Origin: Arthrobacter crystallopoietes
GTDB taxonomy: Bacteria; Actinomycetota; Actinomycetes; Actinomycetales; Micrococcaceae
Direction: 5' to 3'
Length of the DNA stretch: 64,000 nt
NCBI RefSeq assembly: GCF_017603825.1
Contig: NZ_CP072014.1
Coordinates: forward strand, 992,001 to 1,056,000
The translations under genes and the position numbers were made by a program. The notes beneath the pieces are model-generated. The model did not search any database. It saw only the letters and a program-made list of their open reading frames with translations, and was not told where the DNA came from. Below are positions 1 through 8,850 of the stretch, piece by piece (position 1 is the stretch's first letter; each line of letters begins with the position of its first letter).

Positions 1-708
1 CAGGTCCCGGCCGAGGTATTTGCCGATGGCGGGCCGGATTGCCGACCATGGTTCGGGCTCGGCGTGGGTCTGCAGTTTGGACAGCTCCCGGATGTACGGC
101 TCGGACAGGACGTCGCGGCGGGTCGAGAGCATCTGGCCCAGCTTCACGAACGTCACGCCCGCCTCGTTCAGGGCCAGCCGCAGGTGCAGCGCCGTTTCTT
201 CCTCGTCGGCGTTCCGGGTGTTGCGCGTCAGCCCGCGCAGCTGCGAACCGAGCCCGTGCTTGAAGGCAATCCGCACCACGTCGGTGTAGCGCTTGGCCCG
301 CTGCCGCCGGGCGCGCCAGCCGGAGAAGAAGCTGGTGAGTTTCGGCAGCGAACCAGTGGGAAAGGCAACTTCCAGCCCTACCAGCACGGCGACGCCGATC
401 GCGAAGACCCACGCCACGGCGAGCACCAAAAACATCAGTACGACGGCGGCCGGAACGTTCAGTTGGCTGCCGTCCACGCTGCCCAGGTCTGCCGCGTCGT
501 AGAGGTATCTGGACATGGCCGAGAAGGACAGAATCATGAACACGCCCACCACCATGGAGCGCGGCCAGCCGACCGGTACGCCGAGGACCCGGCGGGCAAT
601 GGTGGCAGCCAGCCAGGCCAGCAGAAGCAGTGTCAGGGCGGCGGCAATGAGCGCGACGGCAGTCCCGAGCCCGGAGACAAAACCATCGCGTAGCAGCTGC
701 AGATCCAT
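1..708 (-). CDS. ABC1/UbiB-family atypical kinase, N-terminal part (cut by left edge)
   Basis: Only the first 236 codons are in the window; the C-terminal catalytic part lies beyond base 1. The ATG at 708-706 follows a GGGGGAG ribosome site. Residues about 9-100 contain three hydrophobic segments, and the soluble kinase-like part begins near residue 125. VKLGQ at residues 189-193 is the KxGQ signature of the UbiB/ABC1 (AarF) protein-kinase-like family, followed by the family-typical stretch MLSTRRDVL. Members in other bacteria are ATPases linked to isoprenoid quinone lipid metabolism; the actinobacterial role is unclear. Unlike the Escherichia coli protein, which has its membrane segments at the C-terminus, this one has them at the N-terminus. 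It is followed downstream of its start by the co-directional peptidase E-like gene. Confidence 0.85.
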   Translation of the reverse strand, partial: MDLQLLRDGFVSGLGTAVALIAAALTLLLLAWLAATIARRVLGVPVGWPRSMVVGVFMILSFSAMSRYLYDAADLGSVDGSQLNVPAAVVLMFLVLAVAWVFAIGVAVLVGLEVAFPTGSLPKLTSFFSGWRARRQRAKRYTDVVRIAFKHGLGSQLRGLTRNTRNADEEETALHLRLALNEAGVTFVKLGQMLSTRRDVLSEPYIRELSKLQTHAEPEPWSAIRPAIGKYLGRDL

Positions 709-783
709 ACCTCCCCCGTCAGTTCCGCGGCAGGCGCTCTCCGCCTCTCATCCGGCCGGCAGCCGGAACCCGCGGTGTGTGCG

Positions 784-1527
784 TCAGCCCAGGTAGCGCG
801 GCTCGATCGGTTCCTCTGCCGCTACGGCTTCAGGGCCGTCCCCGGCCTTGGCTGTGACCCGGTAGGCCAGTTTGCCCTTGACCTCGGTGACCGCCTCCGA
901 AAGTTCGGTGCCGCGGTAAACCAGCCCCACGCCGTCGTCGGTGCAGTGGGTTTCGCCGAGAGTGCCGCTGCTGACCAACTGGTGGACCAGGGGCCGGCGT
1001 TCGGCTTCCGAGTCGTAATGGACACCATTGTCATAGGGAAGCAGCGCCAGGCCGTTGGTGACGGCACGCAGTTCCGGGCCGAACGAATCCGTGGTGCCGC
1101 CGCGGAACCAGCAGATGGAACCGGCGGACACACCTGCCAGCACCACGCCCGCTTCCCAGACCTGGCGGAAGATCGTATCCAGTCCGTGGACCCGCCACAC
1201 GGCCAGGAGGTTGGCCACTGATCCGCCGTTCACCCAGACCACGTCCTGGCCCAGCAGGTGCTCCTCCATGTTGCCGATGTTGGGCATGCTGAACAGGTTC
1301 AGATGGGACAGCTCGAAGCCGGCGACCCGGGCGGCCTCGTCGAGTTCGGCCGCGTACCAGCGTTGGTCGCCGCCCGCCGTTCCCAAGTGCGTGATCTTCG
1401 GTGCCCGTCCGCTGGCGCCGGATAGCTCGACGGCGTGGTGGACCAGGTGGTTGAACTCCAACCGGGTGCGGGATCCTGCTTTGTAGCCACCCGAAGTGGC
1501 CAGAATGGTGGGCTGCTCAGCGGCCAT
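784..1527 (-). CDS. Peptidase E-like serine hydrolase (family S51)
   Basis: A 247-residue cytoplasmic protein with the class I glutamine amidotransferase-like fold of the S51 family (dipeptidase E, cyanophycinase relatives). The nucleophile elbow is GVSAG at residues 132-136, with Ser134 the expected nucleophile, and His170 in the stretch NGVHYDSE is the likely catalytic histidine. WVNGGSVANLL near residues 98-108 is also typical. Family members cleave N-terminal Asp-X dipeptides, but the substrate here is not shown. The start ATG has an AGAGGT ribosome site, and a TATAGT hexamer lies about 47 bases upstream. No signal peptide is visible. The gene stands alone between the UbiB-like kinase and a divergent rhodanese gene. 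Confidence 0.85.
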   Translation of the reverse strand: MAAEQPTILATSGGYKAGSRTRLEFNHLVHHAVELSGASGRAPKITHLGTAGGDQRWYAAELDEAARVAGFELSHLNLFSMPNIGNMEEHLLGQDVVWVNGGSVANLLAVWRVHGLDTIFRQVWEAGVVLAGVSAGSICWFRGGTTDSFGPELRAVTNGLALLPYDNGVHYDSEAERRPLVHQLVSSGTLGETHCTDDGVGLVYRGTELSEAVTEVKGKLAYRVTAKAGDGPEAVAAEEPIEPRYLG

Positions 1528-1573
1528 CAGTACCTCTGTCTGGAAGTCTTGTTAAGGTGCACAGCGTGATCCC

Positions 1574-1579
1574 ACTATA
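1574..1579 (-). promoter_or_regulatory. Putative -10 hexamer of the peptidase E gene
   Basis: Read on the minus strand this is TATAGT, an excellent TANNNT actinobacterial -10 element. It would give a transcript with a leader of about 40 nt. No convincing -35 element is visible 17-18 nt upstream. Confidence 0.45.
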
Positions 1580-1637
1580 GGCTGGAGAGGACGGCAAACA
1601 GTCCGTCTTACGACTGATTTCTGCGGAGGTTTCCCCG

Positions 1638-1964
1638 ATGAGCGACTTGGAAAACGTGGATGTGGACAGCATCGGCGCCGACGCCAAAGTACTGGACGTG
1701 CGCGAGGATTACGAGTGGGAGGCGGGCCATATCGACGGCGCCCTGCACATTCCGCTGGATCAGTTGCCCGAGCGGCTCGACGAACTGGATCCCGACGAGG
1801 ACCTCCATGTGATCTGCCGGACGGGTGGGCGCTCCTACCGCGCCGCTGCGTGGCTGGTGGGCAACGGCTACTCGGCGGTTAATGTCGACGGCGGCATGGG
1901 TGCCTGGCTCGAGGCCGGCAAGCCGATGGTCTCCGACAACGGGCAGGAGCCGACGGTCAAGTAA
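1638..1964 (+). CDS. Rhodanese-like domain protein
   Basis: A 108-residue single-domain rhodanese. Cys60 in the active-site loop CRTGGRS is the persulfide-carrying cysteine, and the domain has the usual LDVRE motif at residues 19-23 and the GHIDGA motif at 30-35. Such stand-alone rhodaneses move sulfane sulfur between thiols; the acceptor is unknown. The ATG is preceded by a strong GGAGG site. Its TAA stop overlaps the ATG of pheA by one base, so the two genes are probably translationally coupled. The C-terminal 15 residues are polar and probably unstructured. Confidence 0.9.
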   Translation: MSDLENVDVDSIGADAKVLDVREDYEWEAGHIDGALHIPLDQLPERLDELDPDEDLHVICRTGGRSYRAAAWLVGNGYSAVNVDGGMGAWLEAGKPMVSDNGQEPTVK

Positions 1965-2890
1965 TGAGCGGTACCTATACCTTCCTGGGTCCCGAGGGCA
2001 CCTTCACCGAAGCTGCCCTGCTGCAGGTCCCGGGGGCCGCCGTGGCGCACCGCATACCGGCGGCCAATGTCAGCGGCGCCCTCGAACTGATCCGCACCGG
2101 TGCGGCGGATGCCGCCATGGTGCCCATCGAAAATTCCGTAGAAGGTGGCGTCAGCGCCACGCTTGATGCCATAGCGACGGGGGAACCGCTGCAGATCCTG
2201 CGGGAAGAGCTGGTTCCCATCCGCTTCGTGTTAGTGGCCCGTCCGGGACTGGCGCTTGCCGACATCAAGGCTGTTTCCACCCATACCCATGCCTGGGCCC
2301 AGTGCCGTAGGTGGAGCGAAGCCAATATTCCCCAAGCTGCATATCTGCCGGGATCCTCCACCGCCGCCGCTGCTGTGGGACTGCTCGCCGATAATTGCCC
2401 CTACGACGCGGCCATCTGCTCGCCGCTGGTGGCAGAACAGCGTGGCCTCCACGTGCTGGCAGAAGATGTCGGCGACATTTCCGATGCTGTCACACGCTTC
2501 ATCCTGGTAAGCCGGCCCAACGGGCTGCCTGAGCCCACCGGATCCGACAAGACCACGCTGGTGGTCCCGCTGCCCGAGGATCGTCCGGGCGCACTGATGG
2601 AAATCCTGGAACAGTTCGGCACCCGCGGAGTCAACTTGAGCCGGATCGAGTCGCGGCCTACCGGCCAGTTCTTGGGCGACTACTTTTTCAGCTTCGACGT
2701 TGAGGGACACCTCGCCGAGCAGCGCGTGGCCGACGCCGTCCGGGGACTGCACCGGATCAGTCCGGATACCCGCTTTCTGGGGTCGTATCCCCGCGCCGAC
2801 GGCCGCGCTTACGCAGTGCCCCGGCACAATCAAGACAAAGCATTCCGTGAGGCGCATGAATGGGTCCAGCGCCTGCTGCAGCCGGCCTGA
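1964..2890 (+). CDS. pheA: Prephenate dehydratase
   Basis: Converts prephenate to phenylpyruvate in phenylalanine synthesis. The 308-residue protein begins with FLGPEGTFTEAAL, the usual N-terminus of the periplasmic-binding-protein-like catalytic domain. VPIENSVEG at residues 53-61 and the catalytic TRF motif at residues 177-179 are present. A C-terminal ACT domain spans about residues 198-285 and contains ESRP at 229-232, part of the phenylalanine-binding site for feedback inhibition. There is no fused chorismate mutase, as is usual in actinobacteria. The start overlaps the rhodanese stop by one base. The tail after residue 285 is extended relative to the minimal enzyme. Confidence 0.96.
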   Translation: MSGTYTFLGPEGTFTEAALLQVPGAAVAHRIPAANVSGALELIRTGAADAAMVPIENSVEGGVSATLDAIATGEPLQILREELVPIRFVLVARPGLALADIKAVSTHTHAWAQCRRWSEANIPQAAYLPGSSTAAAAVGLLADNCPYDAAICSPLVAEQRGLHVLAEDVGDISDAVTRFILVSRPNGLPEPTGSDKTTLVVPLPEDRPGALMEILEQFGTRGVNLSRIESRPTGQFLGDYFFSFDVEGHLAEQRVADAVRGLHRISPDTRFLGSYPRADGRAYAVPRHNQDKAFREAHEWVQRLLQPA

Positions 2891-2976
2891 GAAGCCCGCG
2901 AGCTTTCGTTGGCACCACTTGCTAAGTAAGCTGATCGAAGTTGGAGCCGAGTAATACTGAACGGAAGGTGCCTACG

Positions 2977-3306
2977 ATGACCGAAAGCAACGAGGAACTG
3001 CACAGCGAGACCGGCGCTGACGGGGGCCAGTATGACCAGCAGTTGCAGCAGACCAACAGTGAGTTCCGTTCCGGCGATGCGGGTGACCTCGGCAATGACC
3101 TGCGCCTGGCCGAGGAGCAGGAAATGATCAAGCATCAGGCCAAAGGCGAATTTCCGAATCCGGAAGACGAGAGCGAAAACCTCGAGGATGTGCCGCCGCT
3201 GGATGCGGAGCGCGAGGGCATTGATGTCCCGGGCGAGGATCTGCACAATACGGACGAGGCGGACGCGAGCGACGATCCGTACAACCTTGGCGGCCAGGAC
3301 ACCTAG
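2977..3306 (+). CDS. Small highly acidic hypothetical protein
   Basis: A 109-residue protein starting at the ATG that follows a GGAAGGTG ribosome site; a TTG start 36 bases upstream is possible but lacks a site. The sequence is dominated by Glu, Asp, Asn and Gln with almost no hydrophobic core, so it is probably intrinsically disordered and cytoplasmic. No cysteine, signal peptide or membrane segment is present. I do not recognise a characterised family; acidic proteins of this kind are common in Arthrobacter relatives. It sits between pheA and the convergent lipid kinase gene, 86 bases after pheA, and could be transcribed with or without it. Confidence 0.7.
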   Translation: MTESNEELHSETGADGGQYDQQLQQTNSEFRSGDAGDLGNDLRLAEEQEMIKHQAKGEFPNPEDESENLEDVPPLDAEREGIDVPGEDLHNTDEADASDDPYNLGGQDT

Positions 3307-3343
3307 AACCGTCCGGACCGGTGGAATGGTGCCGCAGCTAAGG

Positions 3344-4447
3344 TCAGGCCGTCCGGCGGTTGTTGCCGGCTGCGGCGCCAACCTCCGCCAGGGTCTGCGG
3401 ATCCACCCGCACGCTGAGCGCGGAGGGCCGGACCTGGACGGTCAGTGATGTCACGTCGCCCGAGAGATCCCCGTCGAGCTGGGTGCCCATCGGTTCATGG
3501 GCCGTCACCGTGACCTTGCGCCCTCGGTAATAGTCGATGACCGGGATCCGGGCGTTGTGCCGCAGCAGCGTCTTGGCGGCAATCCGGATCCAGCCTAGGG
3601 CGTTGCGCGGGCTCATCACCACGATGTCCAGTTCGCCGTCGTCCACCGTGGCCGACGGGATGAAGTCGATGCCTGCCGGCAGTTTGCCGCAGTTGGCAAA
3701 CAGGATGCTGCGGATACTGCGGGTGTGGGCCGGACCGTCGTCGATACTGATGGTGACTTTTTTGCGTTTGCCGGGCAGATTCCGTACGCCCGCTTCGGAG
3801 TAGGCCAGCCAACCGTATTTGCGTTTGAGATCGTCCTTGGTGTCCGCGAGGACCTGGGCGTCCAGCCCGATGCCGGCGATCACCAGGAAGCTCTCCGTAA
3901 TGCTGCTGCCGGTCACCGAATTCTCGAGCGTGATGGTCGCGGTGTCGATCCGGCGGTCCGAACCGTGCAGGGCCGTGAGGATGTTCGCGTCCAGTTGTCC
4001 GGGGTTGATGCCGAGGTTGCGGGCCAGCAGGTTTCCGGTGCCCAGCGGCACCAGGCCGAAGGGTGTGTTCGTCCCGGCCAGCTCGCCGGTAACTACGCGG
4101 ACCGTTCCGTCGCCGCCGCCAGCCAGGACAACGTCGGCGCCGGCTTCCAGCGCCCGCCGTGTCTGCGTGTGTCCCGGGTCCTCAATTGTTGTCTCGAAGA
4201 CCATCGGCTCCGGCCACCCGGCCGCGGTGCAAGCCATCCGGATCTTCTCCCGGGCTAATTCGGCGTCGTTCTTCACGGGGTTGAGGATCACTGCCACGCG
4301 CTGCGCCCTGGCATCAAGGGCTTCCACCGGCACGCCTGGAACCGCGGCTGCCCGCCGGGCCGGCAGGTGGCGCACACTGAGCCAGCTCACGAGAAAAACC
4401 ACCGCGGCGATAACAACGACGAGGCCAACCATCCACTGAGTCTCCAT
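3344..4447 (-). CDS. Diacylglycerol kinase-family lipid kinase
   Basis: A 367-residue DAGK catalytic-domain protein that phosphorylates a lipid such as diacylglycerol at the inner membrane face. An N-terminal membrane segment spans residues 6-24. The kinase domain starts at VAVILNP (51-57), with the nucleotide-binding loop GGGDGTVR at 110-117 and the PLGTGNLLARNL motif at about 134-145. The C-terminal half has the YegS/DgkB-like beta-sandwich with DDGELDIVVM. The exact lipid cannot be deduced from sequence. It is divergent from serS, and a TATTCT hexamer lies 9 nt before its ATG, so the transcript may have little or no leader. Confidence 0.88.
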   Translation of the reverse strand: METQWMVGLVVVIAAVVFLVSWLSVRHLPARRAAAVPGVPVEALDARAQRVAVILNPVKNDAELAREKIRMACTAAGWPEPMVFETTIEDPGHTQTRRALEAGADVVLAGGGDGTVRVVTGELAGTNTPFGLVPLGTGNLLARNLGINPGQLDANILTALHGSDRRIDTATITLENSVTGSSITESFLVIAGIGLDAQVLADTKDDLKRKYGWLAYSEAGVRNLPGKRKKVTISIDDGPAHTRSIRSILFANCGKLPAGIDFIPSATVDDGELDIVVMSPRNALGWIRIAAKTLLRHNARIPVIDYYRGRKVTVTAHEPMGTQLDGDLSGDVTSLTVQVRPSALSVRVDPQTLAEVGAAAGNNRRTA

Positions 4448-4508
4448 GATGCTCTTAGAATAGCCGCACCACTCGGGCGCGGGATCGAGGTGGCAGCCGG
4501 TTGTTCGG

Positions 4509-4514
4509 TACCCT
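4509..4514 (+). promoter_or_regulatory. Putative -10 hexamer for leaderless serS
   Basis: TACCCT ends 6 nt before the GTG start of serS, which has no Shine-Dalgarno sequence. This spacing puts the expected transcription start on or beside the start codon. No clear -35 is visible. Confidence 0.5.
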
Positions 4515-4520
4515 TAGCAG

Positions 4521-5804
4521 GTGATCGATGTAAATGAACTCCGCGCCAATCCTGAGATTTTCCGAGCCTCGCAGCGTGCCCGGGGAGCCGATGATTCCCT
4601 GATTGATGCAGTCATTTCCGCAGACTCCGCCCGCCGCGAAGCCATTACCCGCTACGAATCGCTGCGCGCCGAGCAGAACGCCTTTGGCAAGAAGGTTGCC
4701 CAGGCCAAGGGCGAGGAAAAGCAGGCCCTGCTGGCCGAGGTGAAGGAACTCGCCGCGTCGGTCAAGGCCGCCCAGGCCGAGTCGGACGCCGCCCAAACGG
4801 AGCAGGAGTCGCTGCTGCGGCGCATCCCTAACCTCATCGAGGACGGCGTTCCCGCCGGCGGCGAGGACGATTTCGAGGTCATCAAGACCGTCGGCAAGCC
4901 GCGTGATTTCGGCCCGGACGGGTTCGAGCCCAGGGACCACCTGGAGATCGGCGAGCTGCTCGGCGCAATCGACATGGAGCGCGGCGCGAAGGTCTCCGGC
5001 GCGCGGTTCTACTTCCTCAAGGGCGTCGGCGCCCGGCTGGAGCTCGCGCTGCTGAACATGGCCATGGACCAAGCCATTGCGGCGGGCTTCACCCCGATGA
5101 TTACCCCCACGCTGGTCCGCCCGGAGACTATGCAGGGCACCGGGTTCGACGTGGCGCATGACGACGAAATCTACCGTTTGGCCGATGACGACCTGTACCT
5201 GGTGGGCACCTCCGAGGTGCCGCTGGCGGGGTACCACGGCGACGAAATCCTGGACCTGGCCGGCGGCCCGCTGCGCTACGCGGGCTGGTCCTCCTGCTAC
5301 CGCCGTGAAGCGGGTTCGCACGGCAAGGATACGCGCGGGATTATCCGAGTCCACCAGTTCAACAAGGTGGAAATGTTCATCTACACCACGGTCGAGAACG
5401 CCGCAGAGGAGCACGCCCGGCTGCTGGCCTGGGAAGAGGAGATGCTCGCCAAGGTGGAACTGCCCTACCGGGTGATCGACACCGCCGCCGGTGACCTCGG
5501 CATGAGCGCCGCCCGCAAGTTCGACTGCGAAGCCTGGGTGCCCACGCAGAATGCCTACCGGGAGCTGACTTCCACGTCCAACTGCACAACCTTCCAAGCC
5601 CGTCGCCTGAATGTGCGTGAACGCGTCACCGGCGAGGAAAAGAAGGGCACCCGTGCCGTGGCCACCCTGAACGGCACGCTCGCCACCACGCGTTGGATTG
5701 TGGCCATTCTCGAGCACCACCAGAATGCCGATGGATCGGTTACCGTGCCCGCGGCGCTGCGTCCATACCTGGGCGGCCTCGAGGTTCTGCCCGTACTCAG
5801 CTAG
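4521..5804 (+). CDS. serS: Seryl-tRNA synthetase
   Basis: Class II aminoacyl-tRNA synthetase charging tRNA-Ser with serine (427 residues, normal length). The first about 110 residues form the long alpha-helical coiled-coil arm that contacts the tRNA variable arm. The catalytic domain follows, with motif 2 around [14 protein letters not shown] and the conserved [11 protein letters not shown], and motif 3 around [18 protein letters not shown] near the C-terminus. The GTG start lacks a ribosome site and lies 6 nt behind a TACCCT hexamer, which suggests a leaderless mRNA. It is divergent from the lipid kinase and followed by a co-directional HAD phosphatase. Confidence 0.97.
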   Translation: MIDVNELRANPEIFRASQRARGADDSLIDAVISADSARREAITRYESLRAEQNAFGKKVAQAKGEEKQALLAEVKELAASVKAAQAESDAAQTEQESLLRRIPNLIEDGVPAGGEDDFEVIKTVGKPRDFGPDGFEPRDHLEIGELLGAIDMERGAKVSGARFYFLKGVGARLELALLNMAMDQAIAAGFTPMITPTLVRPETMQGTGFDVAHDDEIYRLADDDLYLVGTSEVPLAGYHGDEILDLAGGPLRYAGWSSCYRREAGSHGKDTRGIIRVHQFNKVEMFIYTTVENAAEEHARLLAWEEEMLAKVELPYRVIDTAAGDLGMSAARKFDCEAWVPTQNAYRELTSTSNCTTFQARRLNVRERVTGEEKKGTRAVATLNGTLATTRWIVAILEHHQNADGSVTVPAALRPYLGGLEVLPVLS

Positions 5805-5887
5805 TTCGGGCGGTGTTCACCGGCCGTTAATTCCCAATGTGAGCGCCGCCCTACCGTTCCGGGGCTTGCCTCTGATTCACTGGAACA

Positions 5888-6766
5888 ATGACAACTACAG
5901 CTGATAATGCGATTGCTGGCATCGAAGACCAGCAAAAGAATACGGGCCGGAATTCCACACAGACGCACAACCAGGTGCGGAAAATGGTCTGCCTGGATGT
6001 GGACGGCACACTCGTGAACCACGACGGGCACATGAGCGCTGCCGTTCGCGAGGCCGCGCAGGCGGTGGTCGATTCGGGCCATGAAGTGGTGGTCTCGACC
6101 GGCCGCTCGCTGAACGCCACGCTGCCGATCATCGAACTCATCGGCCTGACCAAGGGGTTCGCCGTCTGCTCCAACGGCGGTGTGACCCTGCGGATCGATA
6201 CCGGCTTGGAGAATGGCTACGAGGTCATCGACCGCGTCACCTTCGAACCGGGTCCGGCACTGCGTGCCCTGCGCACGAAACTGCCCACCGCCAAGTTCGC
6301 CCTTGAGGACGATGAGGGCAAATTCCTCTCGACCGAGCGCTTCCAGGACGCCAGCTTCGGGGTTGAGGCTGTCGGCGTGGACTTCGAGACCATGCTGGAA
6401 GCATCGGCGGTGCGCGTGGTGGTGTTCAGTACCGAGAACACGCCCGAAGAATTCAAGGAAGCCATCGACAATGCGGGCCTGCACGGCGTGACCTACTCGG
6501 TGGGTTGGACCGCCTGGCTGGATATCGCGGCCAACGGCGTCACCAAGGCCAGCGCGCTGGAAACCCTGCGGCGCCAGCTCAAGGTGGACCCGGCCCAGAC
6601 CGTCGCTATGGGGGACGGTCGCAACGATATCGAAATGCTCGACTGGGCAGCCCGCGGTGTTGCCATGGGCCAGGCGCCGGAGGAAGTCATCGCCGTCGCC
6701 CATGAAGTGACCGGAACAGTAGACGAAGACGGCGCGGCCCCGATCCTGCGCAGCCTGCTCGCCTAA
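5888..6766 (+). CDS. HAD-superfamily (Cof-type) phosphatase
   Basis: A 292-residue haloacid dehalogenase-like hydrolase. Motif I is DVDGTLV at residues 37-43, where Asp37 is the nucleophile and Asp39 the acid/base. Motif II contains VVSTGR, motif III a lysine in GVTKASAL, and motif IV is GDGRNDIEML. The large cap between motifs II and III places it in the Cof/type IIB group acting on small phosphorylated metabolites; substrate unknown. The first 32 residues are an unusual polar extension. An internal ATG at 5984 would give the normal family length, so the true start is uncertain. Confidence 0.88.
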   Translation: MTTTADNAIAGIEDQQKNTGRNSTQTHNQVRKMVCLDVDGTLVNHDGHMSAAVREAAQAVVDSGHEVVVSTGRSLNATLPIIELIGLTKGFAVCSNGGVTLRIDTGLENGYEVIDRVTFEPGPALRALRTKLPTAKFALEDDEGKFLSTERFQDASFGVEAVGVDFETMLEASAVRVVVFSTENTPEEFKEAIDNAGLHGVTYSVGWTAWLDIAANGVTKASALETLRRQLKVDPAQTVAMGDGRNDIEMLDWAARGVAMGQAPEEVIAVAHEVTGTVDEDGAAPILRSLLA

Positions 6767-6877
6767 ATTCAGGCGCTTGTTCCGTCGCTGGTATCAGATT
6801 GGTACCAAGCCTTTCCTGGACCGTTTCAGTCCGTCGCTGAGGCGCTGTCCGCTTGGGTTGGTTGAGCGGCTGTTTGA

Positions 6878-7306
6878 TTAGGCCGCGCTGATGCCGAACA
6901 GGCCGATGATCAGCGCCATGATCACGTAGGTGACCAGTTCGTGGGCGCAGTTCAGGACGGTCAGCCCGGCGGGCCGGCCCTCGAAGGCGTCGTGGGTGAT
7001 GAACCGTGCCGCGGTGAAACCGGCCCACAAAATCACCGCAGTGAGCACGGTGTTCCAGAGGAAACTGCCGCCGTAAAACTCCTGCGCGATGGCCGCCGCG
7101 CCCGCGAGCACCCAGGCGCTGATGAAGCTGACCACCAACGTGATCAGGATTGGTTTGACCGCGTCCTTGGCTTCACCACTGGGGCTCACCTTGGCCACGC
7201 GCATCCAGTAGCTGCCGAACACCTTGGGCGTGTACCAGATGGATCCGACTACCATGGTGGACAGCGTTGCCACCAGCACGGCCCAGAAATTGATCTCCGG
7301 AATCAT
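6878..7306 (-). CDS. DUF1761 family membrane protein
   Basis: A 142-residue integral membrane protein with four predicted hydrophobic segments, at about residues 7-27, 52-75, 83-102 and 118-140. The N-terminal motif INFWAVLVATLSTMVVGSIW with a following tryptophan/tyrosine-rich stretch is typical of DUF1761, whose function is unknown. The start has a strong AAGAGGAG ribosome site. It lies upstream of the co-directed cluster of minus-strand genes and shows no clear operon partner. Confidence 0.8.
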   Translation of the reverse strand: MIPEINFWAVLVATLSTMVVGSIWYTPKVFGSYWMRVAKVSPSGEAKDAVKPILITLVVSFISAWVLAGAAAIAQEFYGGSFLWNTVLTAVILWAGFTAARFITHDAFEGRPAGLTVLNCAHELVTYVIMALIIGLFGISAA

Positions 7307-7364
7307 CGTCAGCTCCTCTTGGTTATCGGTGTACTCCTTCTCGGAGTCTAGGCCTAGCCGCAGG

Positions 7365-7994
7365 TCAGCGGTATGGAAGGCTCGCCTCGGGCAGCGATTT
7401 GGGTCCGTAAACGAGGTCGAGCAGGCGTGCCGCGGCCGGACGGCAGGCCCATTCCTCGACCCAGTGCGAGCGGACCACGGCCTTGCTGACCGCCTGCGTG
7501 GTGATACCGAGTTCCTCGGCGATGAATTTCTGCTGCCCCCGGGCGCCGGGAGTCATCAGGTCCAGCACCTTCCATTCGGCATCGGTCCGGGTGGACACGA
7601 TCTGGCCGATCAGCCGGAGCACTGCCTCGGCCTCGGCCGCGATGTCGGCGTCGGGTCCCGAGACCGCCAGCGGGACCCGTTCACCCGTCTTCTGGGCCCG
7701 CTCCACGGCGCGCCGCGCATAGACCAGCCCGAATCCCTGGGCTTCGTTAACGTCCTCGGGCAGCGGTACCAACAGTTCGCCCACGCCGATCCCGACATGC
7801 CAGCGCCGGCTCCGCAGGGCGATCATGGCGGCGTCGATGGCCGTCTTCGGGTCTTCCAGCACGCCGATGGCCTCGTCCCCGACGGACCGCCGGAAGGCGA
7901 TGGCGGTTGGCAGGTGCCGCAGCGATTTGATCAGCTCCGGAACCAGATCGCCTACCTCGCGGGAGTCGCGCTGATTAATGGTGAGCACGTACAT
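7365..7994 (-). CDS. SatD-like protein with C-terminal helix-turn-helix
   Basis: A 209-residue protein. The N-terminal about 130 residues resemble the nucleotidyl-cyclase-like region of SatD-type proteins: an alternating beta/alpha pattern with VGDEAIGVLEDP near residue 40 and the stretch HVGIGVGE. Residues about 155-176 form a winged or simple helix-turn-helix (IAEELGITTQAVSKA), indicating DNA binding. No signal or membrane segment is present. It could be a transcriptional regulator whose sensor lies in the N-terminal part; targets are unknown. TAATAC lies 7 nt before the ATG, consistent with a leaderless transcript. Confidence 0.6.
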   Translation of the reverse strand: MYVLTINQRDSREVGDLVPELIKSLRHLPTAIAFRRSVGDEAIGVLEDPKTAIDAAMIALRSRRWHVGIGVGELLVPLPEDVNEAQGFGLVYARRAVERAQKTGERVPLAVSGPDADIAAEAEAVLRLIGQIVSTRTDAEWKVLDLMTPGARGQQKFIAEELGITTQAVSKAVVRSHWVEEWACRPAAARLLDLVYGPKSLPEASLPYR

Positions 7995-8001
7995 GCCCTA
8001 A

Positions 8002-8007
8002 GTATTA
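8002..8007 (-). promoter_or_regulatory. Putative -10 hexamer of the SatD-like gene
   Basis: Minus-strand TAATAC (extended TAATACT) ends 7 nt before the ATG. No Shine-Dalgarno sequence intervenes, so a leaderless mRNA is likely. Confidence 0.45.
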
Positions 8008-8043
8008 CGGACAAAAAAGCCGAATCAACTGATTTCGGTTGCC

Positions 8044-8083
8044 AAAAAGGGCGGCCCGGGCTGAAAACAGTCCGGACCGCCCT
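8044..8083 (-). terminator. Rho-independent terminator of ppa
   Basis: A 16-bp stem (8048-8063 with 8068-8083, one wobble and one mismatch) closes an AAAA loop. Read on the minus strand it ends in TTTTT at 8048-8044. It begins 17 bases after the ppa stop. Confidence 0.85.
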
Positions 8084-8099
8084 CGAAGCAGGGTTAAAT

Positions 8100-8663
8100 C
8101 TAGCGGCCCTGTGCCTCTGAACTGCTGGCGGTGCCTTCCTCGACGTCGCGGCCCTGAGGCTCGTCCGGAGCGGACTCGTCGCCGAGTGCGGCGAAGCGCT
8201 TGATGGAAGCTTCCAGTTCGGCCTCGGCGGCTGCGCGGTCGGACCAGCCCTCGGCCTTGACCCACTTGCCCGGCTCAAGATCCTTATAGCGGGTGAAGAA
8301 GTGCTCGATCTCCTTGACCAGGAACTCCGGGACGTCGGAGAGTTCCTGGATGTGGTCGAAGCGCTTGTCGGAGGGTACGCACAGCACCTTGGCGTCCCCG
8401 CCGCCGTCGTCGGTCATGTTGAACACGGCGATCGGGCGGGACTCAACCAGCACGCCCGGCAGCAGGTCGAAATCCTGCAGCATGACCAGTGCGTCCAGCG
8501 GATCGCCGTCTTCACCCAGGGTGTCCTCGAAGTAGCCGTAGTGCGTGGGGTACTGCATGGAGGTGAAGAGAACGCGGTCCAGGCGGAGGCGGTGCGTCTC
8601 GTGGTCGATCTCGTACTTGACGCGCGATCCCTTGGGGATCTCGATGGTCACATCGTGCTGCAT
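8100..8663 (-). CDS. ppa: Inorganic pyrophosphatase
   Basis: Hydrolyses pyrophosphate to drive biosynthetic reactions in the cytoplasm. I chose the ATG at 8663-8661 because it follows a strong AAGGAGA site and gives the normal N-terminus [18 protein letters not shown]. The reading frame is open much further upstream but only because of GC-rich sequence. The family I signature DGDPLDALV is at residues 52-60, with the metal-binding aspartates. The protein is 187 residues; the last about 25 form an acidic, polar tail that exceeds the typical core of about 165. It is divergent from dacB and ends at a strong terminator. Confidence 0.95.
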   Translation of the reverse strand: MQHDVTIEIPKGSRVKYEIDHETHRLRLDRVLFTSMQYPTHYGYFEDTLGEDGDPLDALVMLQDFDLLPGVLVESRPIAVFNMTDDGGGDAKVLCVPSDKRFDHIQELSDVPEFLVKEIEHFFTRYKDLEPGKWVKAEGWSDRAAAEAELEASIKRFAALGDESAPDEPQGRDVEEGTASSSEAQGR

Positions 8664-8850
8664 GGAAGTCTCCTTGGTGTTTTGTCTCACTGGCGCGGTG
8701 GACAGGGCAGGGCCCGGCGCCGGTCTAGGCTTAACGATATAGGTCTTGGCTGCCCGGTCCGACATCAACCGGAGCGGCCGATTCACAAACCGCGTTCCGT
8801 CCCGCCGCCAGGGCCGTAAGACGCGCAGGTGCAAACAGGGGGAGGGCAGG

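Noticed and set aside
4455-5720. A 421-codon minus-strand frame opposite serS
   Set aside because: serS is certain from class II motifs, and the antisense frame has no recognisable features.
6767-6877. Repeat of CCGTCGCTG after the HAD gene as a regulatory repeat
   Set aside because: The copies are short and irregularly spaced, and the hairpins they could form are weak.
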